This document shows positions 1-9,525 of a stretch of DNA of 45,546 nt, in pieces. Below the pieces are notes generated by a model. It did not search any database. It saw only the letters and a list, made by a program, of their open reading frames with translations, and was not told where the DNA came from. Origin of the DNA: Candidatus Omnitrophota bacterium (GTDB taxonomy: Bacteria > Hinthialibacterota > Hinthialibacteria > OLB16); the NCBI GenBank assembly GCA_020632575.1, contig JACKFH010000033.1:1-45546 (forward strand). Direction: 5' to 3'. The translations under genes were made by a program, and so were the position numbers. Within the stretch, counting starts at the first letter, position 1. Every line of letters begins with the position of its first letter.

Positions 1-2382
1 ATTCAGGCTCTGAACGCCAACGGATATGCCGATGAAGCGTACCGTCGAATCGAAGCCTTGAAGGAGATGCCGAACTGGGAGGAGACCGTTTCCCGGGAGG
101 AACTCCTCGAGGTGGAAGTTCAAGTCCTGAAGGCGATCGGTCAGCCCCTCGATGCACTCGGATTGATCGAGCAGGAACTCCCGCCCCTCGATCTGGAGGA
201 CCCGCCCTACCCGGTCGACACCACGCAGAAGTACCTTTTGTACGCCGACCTATTAGTGGCCTGCGGGAGGTTCGACACCGCGGTCGAAACGCTATTCGAT
301 CTTCTGGAGAATGGGGCGAGTCGTTACAAGGACGAAGTCATCGAAGCGCTGCTGAAGGCTGGACAACACCAAGTGCTCGGGCCGGAGGATTTCGAAAAAG
401 TGTTGAAAGCTTTGCCGGACTTGTCGGGAGTGAATCTCTGGGACGAGTTTTCAAGGGCGGCGTTCCTCTCCGGATATAGCGACATGGCGGGTCAATTCCT
501 CAAAGAGGGGTTCACCGACTTCGCTCCGAAAATCCGCCTGGATTGGGAAAGGTTCCTCGAAACGCTCGATGACTCAGAGTATCTGAAACTCGTCGACGAC
601 ACCATCACAGAAGTCCTTGACGCGACCGGAGAAAGCCATTCACTTGATCAAAAAATAGTGGCCGCGATGACCTACCAAAAAGTGGGGAAGAGCGAGCGCG
701 CGGTCGAATTGACTCGTGAGATCGCCGAAAGCGACAACCTCACCATTCAGCTTTTCGCCGCTAAACTTTACGGCGCCGAGGGCTACTTGGAGGAGGCGGC
801 GGCCATCTATGAAAAACTGGAGAAAAAGGCCCCTGGACGGTTCATCGAGGATTGGGGAACGCTTTACGCCAATTCGGGAGATCCCGAGAAAGCGTTAGAG
901 ACCTGGTCCAAAATCCCCGAGAAGCACGGCAACACAGTGGAGGGTTACTTGGTTTGGGGAAGACTCCTCAAGGACAAGGGATTTTTGGAGGAATCGAAAG
1001 ACGCGTTCATGGAGGGGATTGAACGAACGGGTAATCCGCTGCATTTCGCCTACGAGTTACTCGAAGTCTCCCTCTCGCTCTCGGATGTGGAAGGCGCTTT
1101 AACCGCCTACGAGTCCCTGCGCAAACAATCCTCCCCCGGCACGGGTCGCTCGGTTTGGACACCGGGTCGACTGCTTAACAAACTCAAGATCACCCAGCAG
1201 GCCGAGGCCTTTTCCGAGAAACTGGCGGATGTTCTCGACGCCACCAAAACGGTTCAAGCGGATTGGCGGGATTTTGCGGTGGAACTCGCGACCGACCTGG
1301 CCCTCCAGTTGAACCAAAACGAGATTTTCGAGGATTGGATCCATTCTCCACCCGCGGCTTTAGTCGCTTACTGGGAGGCTTCGCCGATTCGGAAGATTAA
1401 TCACCTGATGGACATGGGAACCGAACTCTCCTTCAAGGGCGAGGACAAGCTCGCGGTTCAGATTCTGGATCTCGTCGACCCACAGTTTTTTGTGATGCGT
1501 CTGGACGCGGCCGAGGCGGGTGCTCGAAGCCATGAGGAGATCGGCGACGCCAGCGACGCGATTCGTTACTGGAAGATCGTTCACAATTCGAAGAGGGCCT
1601 CGAGAATGAATCTTCGAGAGTCCGAAATGGCGATCGCGCGCCTTTACCTTCAGCAACACAACGCGGGGGAAGCCTTGAAATGGCTCAATAAAATTGATGA
1701 GGACAAAGAAGCTCGGACGCTTGCCGCCGAAGTGAAATTTCTGAAGGGTCTCACCTACACTCAACTTCATGAGAAGAGAAAGGCGATCTCCTATCTCGAG
1801 GATGTGATGACGCTAGGGATGAAACACTCAGCGGACGCGGTTTTTTGGCTTGCGGAGTGGGAGTTGTACCAACGGAACCAGGACGAGGCGGAAAAACTCT
1901 ACCGTCAGGTCTTGTCCATGGATCCCGGTCAGGAATTAGCCAATGACGCTCTGGAAAGGCTCCGCCATTTGACGCAACTCGAGGAGGACCAGATCCCGCC
2001 TTATAGTTTGGCCGCCTTCTTCGAATCCGGAGGGGACTGGAAGGACGCCGAGGAGAACTATCGAAAACTCGCGGCCCAACTTCCAGCCGGCGATCTTTCC
2101 GATTGGGTTTATTATCGTCTCGGCAAAATCATGATTCAAACCGGTCGGACACAAGAAGGGTTCGATCAATGGGCATTGCTCCTGGACCGGACCACGAGTC
2201 AAACCCTGAAACGGAAAGTGCGTCTGGAAATGTTGCAGATCCAAGGAACCGACCAAGCCGACCCGTTCGAGGAAATTGTGATGGAGGACCCCAACTCCCT
2301 GATCGGCGATTTGGCTCGGGACGAGATGCTTTCCAACATGGAGGAAAAACCCGAGCTGGCTCCGGCTTCGCCTTTGCCCTAA
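1..2382 (+). CDS. TPR-repeat protein, N-terminus missing (cut by window edge)
   Basis: The reading frame is open from base 1 (Ile-Gln-Ala-Leu...), so the gene begins upstream; the TTG at 58 is only an internal codon. About 793 residues are visible and end at TAA 2380-2382. The protein is a string of degenerate helical hairpins with TPR spacing and signatures such as A-x-x-x-Y-E-K-L and EAEKLYRQVLSMDPGQELA near the C-terminus, which ends in a Pro/Ala-rich tail. No catalytic motif is visible. TPR arrays are protein-protein interaction scaffolds; whether this one is periplasmic or cytoplasmic cannot be decided without the N-terminus. It converges with the lyase gene on the other strand, with only 10 bases between the stops. 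The family is secure; the specific role is unknown. Confidence 0.8.
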   Translation: MQALNANGYADEAYRRIEALKEMPNWEETVSREELLEVEVQVLKAIGQPLDALGLIEQELPPLDLEDPPYPVDTTQKYLLYADLLVACGRFDTAVETLFDLLENGASRYKDEVIEALLKAGQHQVLGPEDFEKVLKALPDLSGVNLWDEFSRAAFLSGYSDMAGQFLKEGFTDFAPKIRLDWERFLETLDDSEYLKLVDDTITEVLDATGESHSLDQKIVAAMTYQKVGKSERAVELTREIAESDNLTIQLFAAKLYGAEGYLEEAAAIYEKLEKKAPGRFIEDWGTLYANSGDPEKALETWSKIPEKHGNTVEGYLVWGRLLKDKGFLEESKDAFMEGIERTGNPLHFAYELLEVSLSLSDVEGALTAYESLRKQSSPGTGRSVWTPGRLLNKLKITQQAEAFSEKLADVLDATKTVQADWRDFAVELATDLALQLNQNEIFEDWIHSPPAALVAYWEASPIRKINHLMDMGTELSFKGEDKLAVQILDLVDPQFFVMRLDAAEAGARSHEEIGDASDAIRYWKIVHNSKRASRMNLRESEMAIARLYLQQHNAGEALKWLNKIDEDKEARTLAAEVKFLKGLTYTQLHEKRKAISYLEDVMTLGMKHSADAVFWLAEWELYQRNQDEAEKLYRQVLSMDPGQELANDALERLRHLTQLEEDQIPPYSLAAFFESGGDWKDAEENYRKLAAQLPAGDLSDWVYYRLGKIMIQTGRTQEGFDQWALLLDRTTSQTLKRKVRLEMLQIQGTDQADPFEEIVMEDPNSLIGDLARDEMLSNMEEKPELAPASPLP

Positions 2383-2392
2383 CTCAGTTTAA

Positions 2393-3490
2393 TTACCGGA
2401 ACGCCTCGGGAACCTCGACCACGTAGGCTTGAGGGTTGCCGGTTCCATCCGATGTGAAAGCCACCCATCGACCGTCGGGGCTGAATGAGGGATGAGGATG
2501 AGAGGTTTGCGGACCATAAGTCGTCTCCTCCCGCCCTTCCTCCACCATCGTCGCGTAGCCCGGGGCCGCGCCCTCAGCGGAGACGGGATGGTCCTTGTGC
2601 CATTGGAAACCGCGGTTGGTTGCTTTCGTTAAGCAAAGAGCATGAATCTCCCCTGTCTCCGGATTAACCAACTGAAGACCGATGTCCGGTAAGTGGGTGT
2701 CGGACACAATCCACTTTCCTTCCGGGTGCGAGGCAATGTGCCAGGCGCTCATTTCACGGATCGTCTTCCTCTCGCCAGTAAAATACCCGATTCGCTCGAT
2801 GGATTTGTGGAACTGAACCACAATGAGGTCATCCGATTTCCCAAGGAACATCTCATGGACAAACCATTCATCGAGGCTGTTTCGATAGACACAGCGATCA
2901 TTCGAACCATCCGCGCGAACGGCCCAAATCCGTGGATCCGGAGGATCGGCGGAATAGACCAACAAGTCCGGATCGGTGGGATGGAATTGCGGATGGTAGA
3001 GAGCATGGGCCCCGTCTAGAATGAAACGATGCGACTTTTCAAGGAGATCCACGACGACAAAAGCGGGTCGTCCTGACCGGGTGCAAAGCGCGACGGCCTT
3101 GGTGCGGTCGGCGTTGACTGTCACCTCTCCCAAAAGCGCTTCTGGTATCCGAGCTAAAGTCTCAACGATCAAGGAGTCCAAATCGAGTCTTGCGATCTCA
3201 CCGTGGCTTGTGGAGAAATAGACCGAGTGGTCCACCCGATTTCCGGAAAATGGGAGAAGGCCCGGGATATCGGTGAGTTGGGCGATCTCACCGGTCGATA
3301 AATCTCCTCGATACAAATTCGTCCTCCCATTTCGGTCTGAAACGAAGATCAGTCCTTGGGAATCGGGCGTAAAAGTGTTGGTCAAATAGTACAGGGGATG
3401 GTTGGTTGAATCGTGGGTGGTGAATTGAATCACTCTCGCCCCTGTCGATTCGTCATCATAAATCTTCCACTCCGCGGGCCATTTCTTCAT
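2393..3490 (-). CDS. Oligogalacturonate lyase-like beta-propeller (PL22 family)
   Basis: The 365-residue protein resembles cytoplasmic oligogalacturonate lyases, seven-bladed propellers that split short pectin fragments by beta-elimination. Blade motifs (SPDGRWVAFTSD, DRNGRTNLYRGDL) recur throughout. Residues known in the enterobacterial PL22 enzyme have counterparts at matching spacing: metal ligands H251, Q328, H331 and H333 (QTSHPHPSF), plus the conserved R187 (DPRIW) and H212 (FVHEMF). It has no signal peptide, which agrees with a cytoplasmic enzyme acting on imported oligomers. The ATG at 3490 follows a good ribosome binding site (GGAGGTG, 7 bases upstream). It is transcribed divergently from glpD. 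No other pectin gene is visible nearby, so the substrate could be a different uronate oligomer. Family assignment is strong; substrate is inferred. Confidence 0.82.
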   Translation of the reverse strand: MKKWPAEWKIYDDESTGARVIQFTTHDSTNHPLYYLTNTFTPDSQGLIFVSDRNGRTNLYRGDLSTGEIAQLTDIPGLLPFSGNRVDHSVYFSTSHGEIARLDLDSLIVETLARIPEALLGEVTVNADRTKAVALCTRSGRPAFVVVDLLEKSHRFILDGAHALYHPQFHPTDPDLLVYSADPPDPRIWAVRADGSNDRCVYRNSLDEWFVHEMFLGKSDDLIVVQFHKSIERIGYFTGERKTIREMSAWHIASHPEGKWIVSDTHLPDIGLQLVNPETGEIHALCLTKATNRGFQWHKDHPVSAEGAAPGYATMVEEGREETTYGPQTSHPHPSFSPDGRWVAFTSDGTGNPQAYVVEVPEAFR

Positions 3491-3599
3491 GTCAGACCAC
3501 CTCCGGGGTGATTATACTTCAAAGCGTTTCTCGTTGGAGCAGCGGACTCGGAGGGAGACTTTTGATAACCTTGCTAACAGGCGGAAGGAGACGCGTGGA

Positions 3600-5177
3600 A
3601 TGAAGCGAGACGAGATGCTGGCCAAACTCGAGGACCGTCACTCCAAGTGGGACATTCTGGTCATTGGGGGCGGCGCCACTGGAGCGGGGATTGCGGTGGA
3701 CGCGGCCGCACGGGGATATTCGGTCCTTCTCCTGGAACGGCATGATTTCGGCAAGGGAACCTCCAGCCGGAGCACGAAGCTCGTGCATGGAGGCGTGCGC
3801 TATCTCCAACAAGGCAATGTTTCACTCGTTATGGAGGCTCTCAAGGAGAGAGGGATCCTTCGTGAGAACGCACCTCACCTGGTCCATGACCTCCGATTCG
3901 TGGTGCCCAATTACGATTGGTGGGAAGCGCCCTTTTACGGAATCGGACTTAAGGTCTATGACATGCTGGCGGGTAAATACGGGTTCGGTCCGTCGACAAT
4001 GCTTTCCAAAGAGGAAACGGTCGAAGCCATTCCCACGATTCGAACGGAGGGGCTGCGCGGAGGAGTCCAGTATTACGACGGTCAATTCGATGACGCTCGT
4101 CTTCTCATCCACCTCTGTCAAACGGCTGCCGAGAGGGGGGCGGTGCTGCTTAATTACTGCGAAGTCACCGGTCTGACCAAAGGAGCGGATGGTTTTATCG
4201 ACGGCGCCGTCGCGATTGATTTGGAAAGTGGCCGCGAGCACGAGATATCGGCGCGGGTGGTCGTCAACGCCACGGGCCCATTCACCGACTCCGTGCGAAA
4301 GATGGACGACGAATCGGTCAAAAACATGATCTCTCCTAGCCAGGGTGTGCATATCGTTCTCGACGCCTCATTCCTTCCGTGTGAGTCCGCCATCATGGTT
4401 CCCCATACGAAGGACGGCCGGGTCTTGTTCGCCATCCCCTGGCATGATCATGCATTGATTGGAACCACCGACACGCCGCTTAAAGAAGTGGTTGAGGAGC
4501 CCGAGGCATTCGAGGAGGAGATTGAATTCATCCTCGATACCGCCGAACAATACCTTCATAAGAAGCCTCAACGTTCGGACATCCGATCCATCTTCGCCGG
4601 GATCCGTCCCCTGGTGAAAACCGAGGACACCGAAAACACGGCGGCCCTCTCCAGAGACCATACCATCCACATCGCACATTCCGGTTTGATGACCATTTGC
4701 GGAGGAAAGTGGACGACCTACCGTCGGATGGCCGAGGACGCGGTCAACCACGCGGCGATGCTGGGGCAACTGGAGGAGCGTCCTTGTCCCACACGAAACC
4801 TTCGGATCCATGGCCACTGCGAGGAGGCTGAAAACCTGGGAGATCTATGGATCTACGGCTCGGACGCCTACCCCATCCGGGATTTAATTCGTCAACAGCC
4901 AGACCTGATGGAGAAAATCCATCCCGACCTTCCGTACACACGTGCGGAGGTGGCCTGGGGAGTTCGAGAAGAGATGGCCAGGACCCTGGAGGACGTGCTG
5001 AGCAGACGGACAAGGGCATTGCTCCTGCATGCGCAAGGCGCTATCGACGCCGCCAGCGGCGTGGCCAATTTGATGGCGAAGGAGTTGGGCAAGGACGCCG
5101 AATGGGTTGACAAACAGGTTCAATCCTTTTGCGCGATGGCGAGCCGATGTCTTCCCAACGAAAGGGGCGTCTCATAG
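3600..5177 (+). CDS. glpD: FAD-dependent glycerol-3-phosphate dehydrogenase
   Basis: GlpD oxidises sn-glycerol 3-phosphate to dihydroxyacetone phosphate and passes electrons to the quinone pool at the inner membrane. The 525-residue protein has the N-terminal FAD-binding Rossmann motif (DILVIGGGATGAGIAVDAA), the family signature TSSRSTKLVHGGVRYLQ, a central substrate domain (RVLFAIPWHDHALIGTTDTP) and the C-terminal helical domain, giving a length normal for the family. The frame stays open up to 3489, but the ATG at 3600 is preferred: AAGGAG lies 9 bases upstream and the protein then begins shortly before the FAD motif. It diverges from the lyase gene, with about 110 bases available for both promoters. 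No glpF or glpK is in the window. Confidence 0.95.
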   Translation: MKRDEMLAKLEDRHSKWDILVIGGGATGAGIAVDAAARGYSVLLLERHDFGKGTSSRSTKLVHGGVRYLQQGNVSLVMEALKERGILRENAPHLVHDLRFVVPNYDWWEAPFYGIGLKVYDMLAGKYGFGPSTMLSKEETVEAIPTIRTEGLRGGVQYYDGQFDDARLLIHLCQTAAERGAVLLNYCEVTGLTKGADGFIDGAVAIDLESGREHEISARVVVNATGPFTDSVRKMDDESVKNMISPSQGVHIVLDASFLPCESAIMVPHTKDGRVLFAIPWHDHALIGTTDTPLKEVVEEPEAFEEEIEFILDTAEQYLHKKPQRSDIRSIFAGIRPLVKTEDTENTAALSRDHTIHIAHSGLMTICGGKWTTYRRMAEDAVNHAAMLGQLEERPCPTRNLRIHGHCEEAENLGDLWIYGSDAYPIRDLIRQQPDLMEKIHPDLPYTRAEVAWGVREEMARTLEDVLSRRTRALLLHAQGAIDAASGVANLMAKELGKDAEWVDKQVQSFCAMASRCLPNERGVS

Positions 5178-5192
5178 GATCCGGAATGGAAG

Positions 5193-5214
5193 GAATCGTG
5201 GAAGAATCGTGGAA
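5193..5214. repeat. 11-bp perfect tandem duplication
   Basis: GAATCGTGGAA occurs twice in direct succession (5193-5203 and 5204-5214), just after the glpD stop. It is probably a slippage product; no function is apparent. Confidence 0.7.
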
Positions 5215-5307
5215 GAACTTACGAATCCAGCGATTTTAAGTTAGAGTATTCATGGGAGATGGATCGGCTGGGAACCAGGAAATCTCCTTTTTGGGAGGAC
5301 CGAAACG

Positions 5308-6399
5308 GTGTATCGCTCAAACTTGATCTCAAAATCAAGGGGGACGGGGAGACTTTTTATTTGCCTCTCTTCCCTTTTCATCTTTTTTGCCACTTTAACC
5401 GCCTCTGCTCAATCGCGAGATGTGGTGCCCCAACTGGAAGAACCCGCGACGGCGATCATGATGGATCCGGTCTTCGCACCGGCGAATATGGCGAATATGT
5501 ATCACATGACCCCTCGGTTCTTCTATGACGGGAGAATCCTCAAGCCGGGAGACTTCGATTTCGATTTTGCTGTCGGTACAGCGGGAACGGATTTTGATCT
5601 CCTCAGAGAAGGCGTTCGCCTGAAGGAAGACTCCGAAATTTCCTACTACACCGACTTCGGCTATCGGTTCGGTCTCTTCGAAAACCTCGGCCCGTTGTCC
5701 ATCCCTTCCGAGATTTACACCCAACTCCCTGTCCTTTTCGGGGACCATAAAATGAGTTCGGAACTCCCGATTGTTGGTGCAAAGGGCGGCAAATTCCCAG
5801 TCGACGACGTGGATGAAAGCTTTGCGTTCGGAAAGTGGGTCTGGGGATTAAGGTTTGGCCTGTTCTCGGAAACCGGTTGGACGCCCCGGACCGTACTTGG
5901 GGGAAGCATCGGTCTTCCCATCGATGATTCAATCGCCTCGGACTCGACCGATTTCGACCTCCGACTCACTTTCGAGAAGCATCTCGGATCGTTCCTGATC
6001 GGAAATCTCTATGGAGGATACCTCTTCCCGGGAGACGGGAAGGAGGTGCTGACGGATGCGGGCGCCAATGAGGATGGCAACGTCCCTTACGCGGGGCTCT
6101 TGTTTCAAACGGATTTGTCGCATCTGACCGGACGCGACGTTTGGTTGCATTTCGGCGGGTCCTGGCGCGACGCTCTCTACGATTTTGGTCACATCGGCCC
6201 AGATTATGGGGAGGAGGAGGTTCGTGCCACTGTCGGTCTAACCTTCGATATGGGTTGGTGGGGCTGCACTGCGGGCCGTCCACAAGGAATGATCGGGATG
6301 GATTACAACGTGGCCGGCGGCCCGGAAGAAGGCGAGATCGAGCTGGTCACGCGGTTCCGTTTTCCTTACTGGACCGGAAAACACTGGCCGTGTAACTAA
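5308..6399 (+). CDS. Secreted beta-rich protein, probable outer-membrane barrel
   Basis: The 363-residue protein starts at GTG 5308, with GGGAGG 9 bases upstream. It opens with a basic stretch, a hydrophobic core (LFICLSSLFIFFATLTASAQS) and a signal-peptidase-like AxA site, so it is exported. The rest alternates polar and hydrophobic residues with many aromatics and short glycine/aspartate turns (DFDFDFAVGT, LRFGLFSETGWTPRTVLGGSIGLP), typical of transmembrane beta-strands in outer-membrane proteins. An N-terminal stretch just after the signal peptide reads PVFAPANMANMYHMTPRFFY. It ends in RFRFPYWTGKHWPCN rather than a classical C-terminal Phe strand, so barrel insertion is not certain. I do not recognise a specific family; a transport or structural role is possible. 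Confidence 0.65.
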   Translation: MYRSNLISKSRGTGRLFICLSSLFIFFATLTASAQSRDVVPQLEEPATAIMMDPVFAPANMANMYHMTPRFFYDGRILKPGDFDFDFAVGTAGTDFDLLREGVRLKEDSEISYYTDFGYRFGLFENLGPLSIPSEIYTQLPVLFGDHKMSSELPIVGAKGGKFPVDDVDESFAFGKWVWGLRFGLFSETGWTPRTVLGGSIGLPIDDSIASDSTDFDLRLTFEKHLGSFLIGNLYGGYLFPGDGKEVLTDAGANEDGNVPYAGLLFQTDLSHLTGRDVWLHFGGSWRDALYDFGHIGPDYGEEEVRATVGLTFDMGWWGCTAGRPQGMIGMDYNVAGGPEEGEIELVTRFRFPYWTGKHWPCN

Positions 6400-6413
6400 G
6401 ATTTCAGCCCGGA

Positions 6414-9400
6414 TTATTTTAAATAACCCAAGGCCTGGAGCTCCTTCACCTGCTCGGGGTCGAGGTCGACTTCCGTGACCCCACCCTCGGAGTCTCTTTG
6501 TCTCTTCATGACTTCAACCGTCTGTTCGAGACGTTCGAACTCTTTCGACGCGTCCACCGGAGGGTCATCGATCAAATTCTTCTCCTCATAGGGATCCAAA
6601 TCCAGATTGAAAATCGCCCGGGGAGGCATGCGTTCGTCGTTCAATTTGGAGGGGTTGGGACGCTTTTGTTCGATGAGTTTGAGGTAACCCTGATACATGG
6701 CGTTGTTGTCATAAAGTTGCGAATAGGTGCTGCGGTCCAATTTGAGTTCGGGGTCGCGAATAACGGGCATCAAGGATTGTCCCTGCCAGTTCTCGGGAAT
6801 GGCATAACCCAGATAGTCCATTAACGTAGGCGCGACATCGACCAGATTCACCCTCTCCTCAACCAGAGTTCCTTGAAAGGATCGATCCGGGAAGCGCATC
6901 AGCATGGGTACATGGGTCATCTCTTCATAAAGAGTCCAACCATGAGCCCAGAATCCATGCTCCCCAAAACCCTCGCCGTGGTCGGAAATCAAAATCACAA
7001 GAGTGTTTTCGAGCAGTTTCTTCTTCTCGATGGATTGGAAGAATTGGCTTAGTTCATGGTCGACATAAAGGATTTGCGCGTCATAGAGCGCCCGGGCGTA
7101 GTCGATGTCCTCGCGGGTCAACTCAAGATTTCCGCGATTGGCTTCTCGCATAACGTCAAAATGAGGGAGGGCAAATTCCGGCGTGGTGGGGACCATGTTC
7201 TCCAAAAGGAACCTCTCTCGAAAGGGGTTGGGGGGAGCATAGGGGTCATGGATGTCGAAAGTGTGGAGGAACAGGAAGAGTGGCGGAGTTCCCTCTCGTT
7301 TCTCGAGGAATTCAAGCGCGGAGGGGAGGATTTGACGAAACCCGCCGCCCTTCTGCTGGTAAGTCTCATATCCCTGGTTGAGACCATAGTGATGATGGAG
7401 GAAGCCGCGGTCCACGAATGCCGCTGTCTCGTATCCATGTCCGGCAAGATGCTCGGCTAGAGTCTCAGCGGCCATCGGCACGGAATGGAAATCCCGGGTG
7501 ACTCCATGGCGGTCCGGGTATTGGGAGAGGAAAAGCGATGTGTGCGAGGGCAGCGTCCAGGTGCTCGGCGCCTCCGCGTTCGAGAATCGGACTCCCTCGG
7601 TTTCGAAGAAAGTCCTCATCCACGGCGTCGTTCCCCGTGGGTAACCCAGACAAGACAGCGAATCTCCCCTCAGGGTGTCCAGAGATATCAAAATAACGTT
7701 CGGCGCGCTTCGGGGAGTCGGCGAGGAATGAGTCCTCGGTAGGATCTCTTCGCGAAATGTCGTGTCGAATACGGAGCGGTTGAGAGTGGCGATTTCGCTT
7801 GGAGAACGAGTCGTTTCGGTCGAGTCCGCGATACGCCGACCCGCTTCGGACAGTTCCAGTGTCTTGAAGTAGTCACGCGAATAGAAATCGGGATCGTGGA
7901 TCACCTCATTCAGGGAGTTCAAAAGGATTTCCCGAGTGGCGGGGAGAATCTCTTGCGAGAGATCCGACTGTGCGAGTTTCACCCGCTGTTCCCAATCCAT
8001 TGAAAGCCAAATCCGACGTTCTGGCCGTGTGTTATTCTTCTCCGACGACTCGATCAACTTCTTTAGGAGAGAGGTCCAGTCGATCACCTCCTCTTCCGAC
8101 AATTCGGCTCCTCGGTCCTCGATGCGACGCGGAGGCAGAATGGAAGGCTCGCCGACAAAAACCGGAGAGGGTCGATTGGAGTCTTCGGGAGCCATCGATT
8201 CGAAAACAATGGTGTGGTCACCCTCGGATATATCCGGGAGAGGTATGACCACGCCATCCCTCCATCCGGGTTGATCGAGTTGCCCCCTCGGCTTCTGGAC
8301 CTGCCAGGGTTGCAGGTATTGATCGAACGAATGCGCCATGTCGAGGGGAGTTCCAACGATCTGTTTACGCCAGATCTGCTCCCGCTTTCCGCCGGTTTCA
8401 TGGTAAACGGTTAGGATCCCCTCAACCGGCCGATCGGGCGCCGATGGGTCCATGACGCCGGGAAAGAAACCGAGTCGGCTTCCCATCTCGCCCCTCACCT
8501 GAAACCTGCACTGGCTTGGAGAAGGCAGGAAGAGACTGGCCCGAACAATTCGCTGGATTTCGACCTGGCGAACCCACCTTGGGTCCTCATCGTACTCATT
8601 CCAAGGAGACTTCACCCATTTCATCTCACTCGCGTCCACATCGGCGGCGGCGCCGGCAAGGTAAGATTGCATCGGTTGTTTGGGGCGATGGAAAATCTCG
8701 GGAGGAGGAGCGTCCTCGGGAAGGACCACCTCGATCGAGGCGGGTTCAATAAAGGTCAGGTTTTGGATGTAGGCGTCCTGGAAAACCGAATAGGTTCCGG
8801 AGACCTGAATCGAAAGAACATGAGTCCCAGGTGCGACATCGACGGGGCCCAGGAAGTAGGATTTCCAATCGTTGGAGTCAATGTCGATCGTTCCGCTCCA
8901 CAACTTTCCAATGAAGAACCGAGCCGGAAAGGAGTCGATATCCTCGTTCAATTTCTTCGCGCTGAACCGAAGGTGCGTGGTCGAGGAGGGGATGAAAAGT
9001 GTGTAGGTGTAGGGGGCCTCGACCATGATATGAATCCGCTCCACCGCGGGTTTGTTGGGATTCGGGAGACGAAGAAAATGTCCACGATCCGTTTGAAGAA
9101 GTTCATCATGGCCGACGACCGCTGGGATTTCCTCGGTCCCGGATCGAACGATCACGCCGGGTTTCTCCAGGTCGACATCCAAAATGCCCGACCAGCGATA
9201 AAGTTTTTTTCTATTCGCGATTTCTTGGACATCCCATTCGACTGGACGGTTCACTCGCAGGTCCCAAAGCGGAGACTTCAATTCGATGCGGTCCGGAGAT
9301 TCCCTCAAAAGCGAAGCGATTAGCGCGGGTTTTCTCTCAGGCTGAAAGAGACCGAATTCGCGGATGAGGAAAGCGGCAAGAGAAAATGCGACAACCACAG

Positions 9401-9428
9401 AAACAATGAATAGTTTTCTTCGTTTCAT
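6414..9428 (-). CDS. Membrane-anchored sulfatase-fold (alkaline phosphatase superfamily) protein
   Basis: The 1004-residue protein has an N-terminal membrane segment (about residues 6-23), a roughly 550-residue beta-rich extracytoplasmic region of unknown family, then a C-terminal sulfatase domain from about residue 576. That domain shows PNVILISLDTLRGD (metal-binding Asp), TWTLPSHTSLFL, FDIHDPYAPP, VILISDHGEGFGEHG and the terminal sulfatase element YEEKNLIDDP. The position normally held by the formylglycine Cys/Ser (C/S-x-P-x-R) is Thr 625, in TLPSH, so it cannot mature like a classical sulfatase; Thr may itself be the nucleophile, as in related phosphotransferases. ATG 9428 is preferred over an upstream TTG (9440). 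Sulfatase, phosphodiesterase or phosphoglycerol-transferase activity are all possible. Confidence 0.82.
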   Translation of the reverse strand: MKRRKLFIVSVVVAFSLAAFLIREFGLFQPERKPALIASLLRESPDRIELKSPLWDLRVNRPVEWDVQEIANRKKLYRWSGILDVDLEKPGVIVRSGTEEIPAVVGHDELLQTDRGHFLRLPNPNKPAVERIHIMVEAPYTYTLFIPSSTTHLRFSAKKLNEDIDSFPARFFIGKLWSGTIDIDSNDWKSYFLGPVDVAPGTHVLSIQVSGTYSVFQDAYIQNLTFIEPASIEVVLPEDAPPPEIFHRPKQPMQSYLAGAAADVDASEMKWVKSPWNEYDEDPRWVRQVEIQRIVRASLFLPSPSQCRFQVRGEMGSRLGFFPGVMDPSAPDRPVEGILTVYHETGGKREQIWRKQIVGTPLDMAHSFDQYLQPWQVQKPRGQLDQPGWRDGVVIPLPDISEGDHTIVFESMAPEDSNRPSPVFVGEPSILPPRRIEDRGAELSEEEVIDWTSLLKKLIESSEKNNTRPERRIWLSMDWEQRVKLAQSDLSQEILPATREILLNSLNEVIHDPDFYSRDYFKTLELSEAGRRIADSTETTRSPSEIATLNRSVFDTTFREEILPRTHSSPTPRSAPNVILISLDTLRGDSLSCLGYPRGTTPWMRTFFETEGVRFSNAEAPSTWTLPSHTSLFLSQYPDRHGVTRDFHSVPMAAETLAEHLAGHGYETAAFVDRGFLHHHYGLNQGYETYQQKGGGFRQILPSALEFLEKREGTPPLFLFLHTFDIHDPYAPPNPFRERFLLENMVPTTPEFALPHFDVMREANRGNLELTREDIDYARALYDAQILYVDHELSQFFQSIEKKKLLENTLVILISDHGEGFGEHGFWAHGWTLYEEMTHVPMLMRFPDRSFQGTLVEERVNLVDVAPTLMDYLGYAIPENWQGQSLMPVIRDPELKLDRSTYSQLYDNNAMYQGYLKLIEQKRPNPSKLNDERMPPRAIFNLDLDPYEEKNLIDDPPVDASKEFERLEQTVEVMKRQRDSEGGVTEVDLDPEQVKELQALGYLK

Positions 9429-9525
9429 CAATAGAGACAATGGTTACATGAATGAAAGAGTTGAAGAAGATCCACCGCGAACAGCCGATCAATGGAGCCA
9501 TCGGACCCCCGACTCCTCCGGGGGT

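Noticed and set aside
3489..3599. Upstream extension of glpD to the ATG at 3489
   Set aside because: The extra 37 residues match nothing in GlpD, overlap the lyase start by two bases, and lack a ribosome site, whereas ATG 3600 has AAGGAG at 9 bases.
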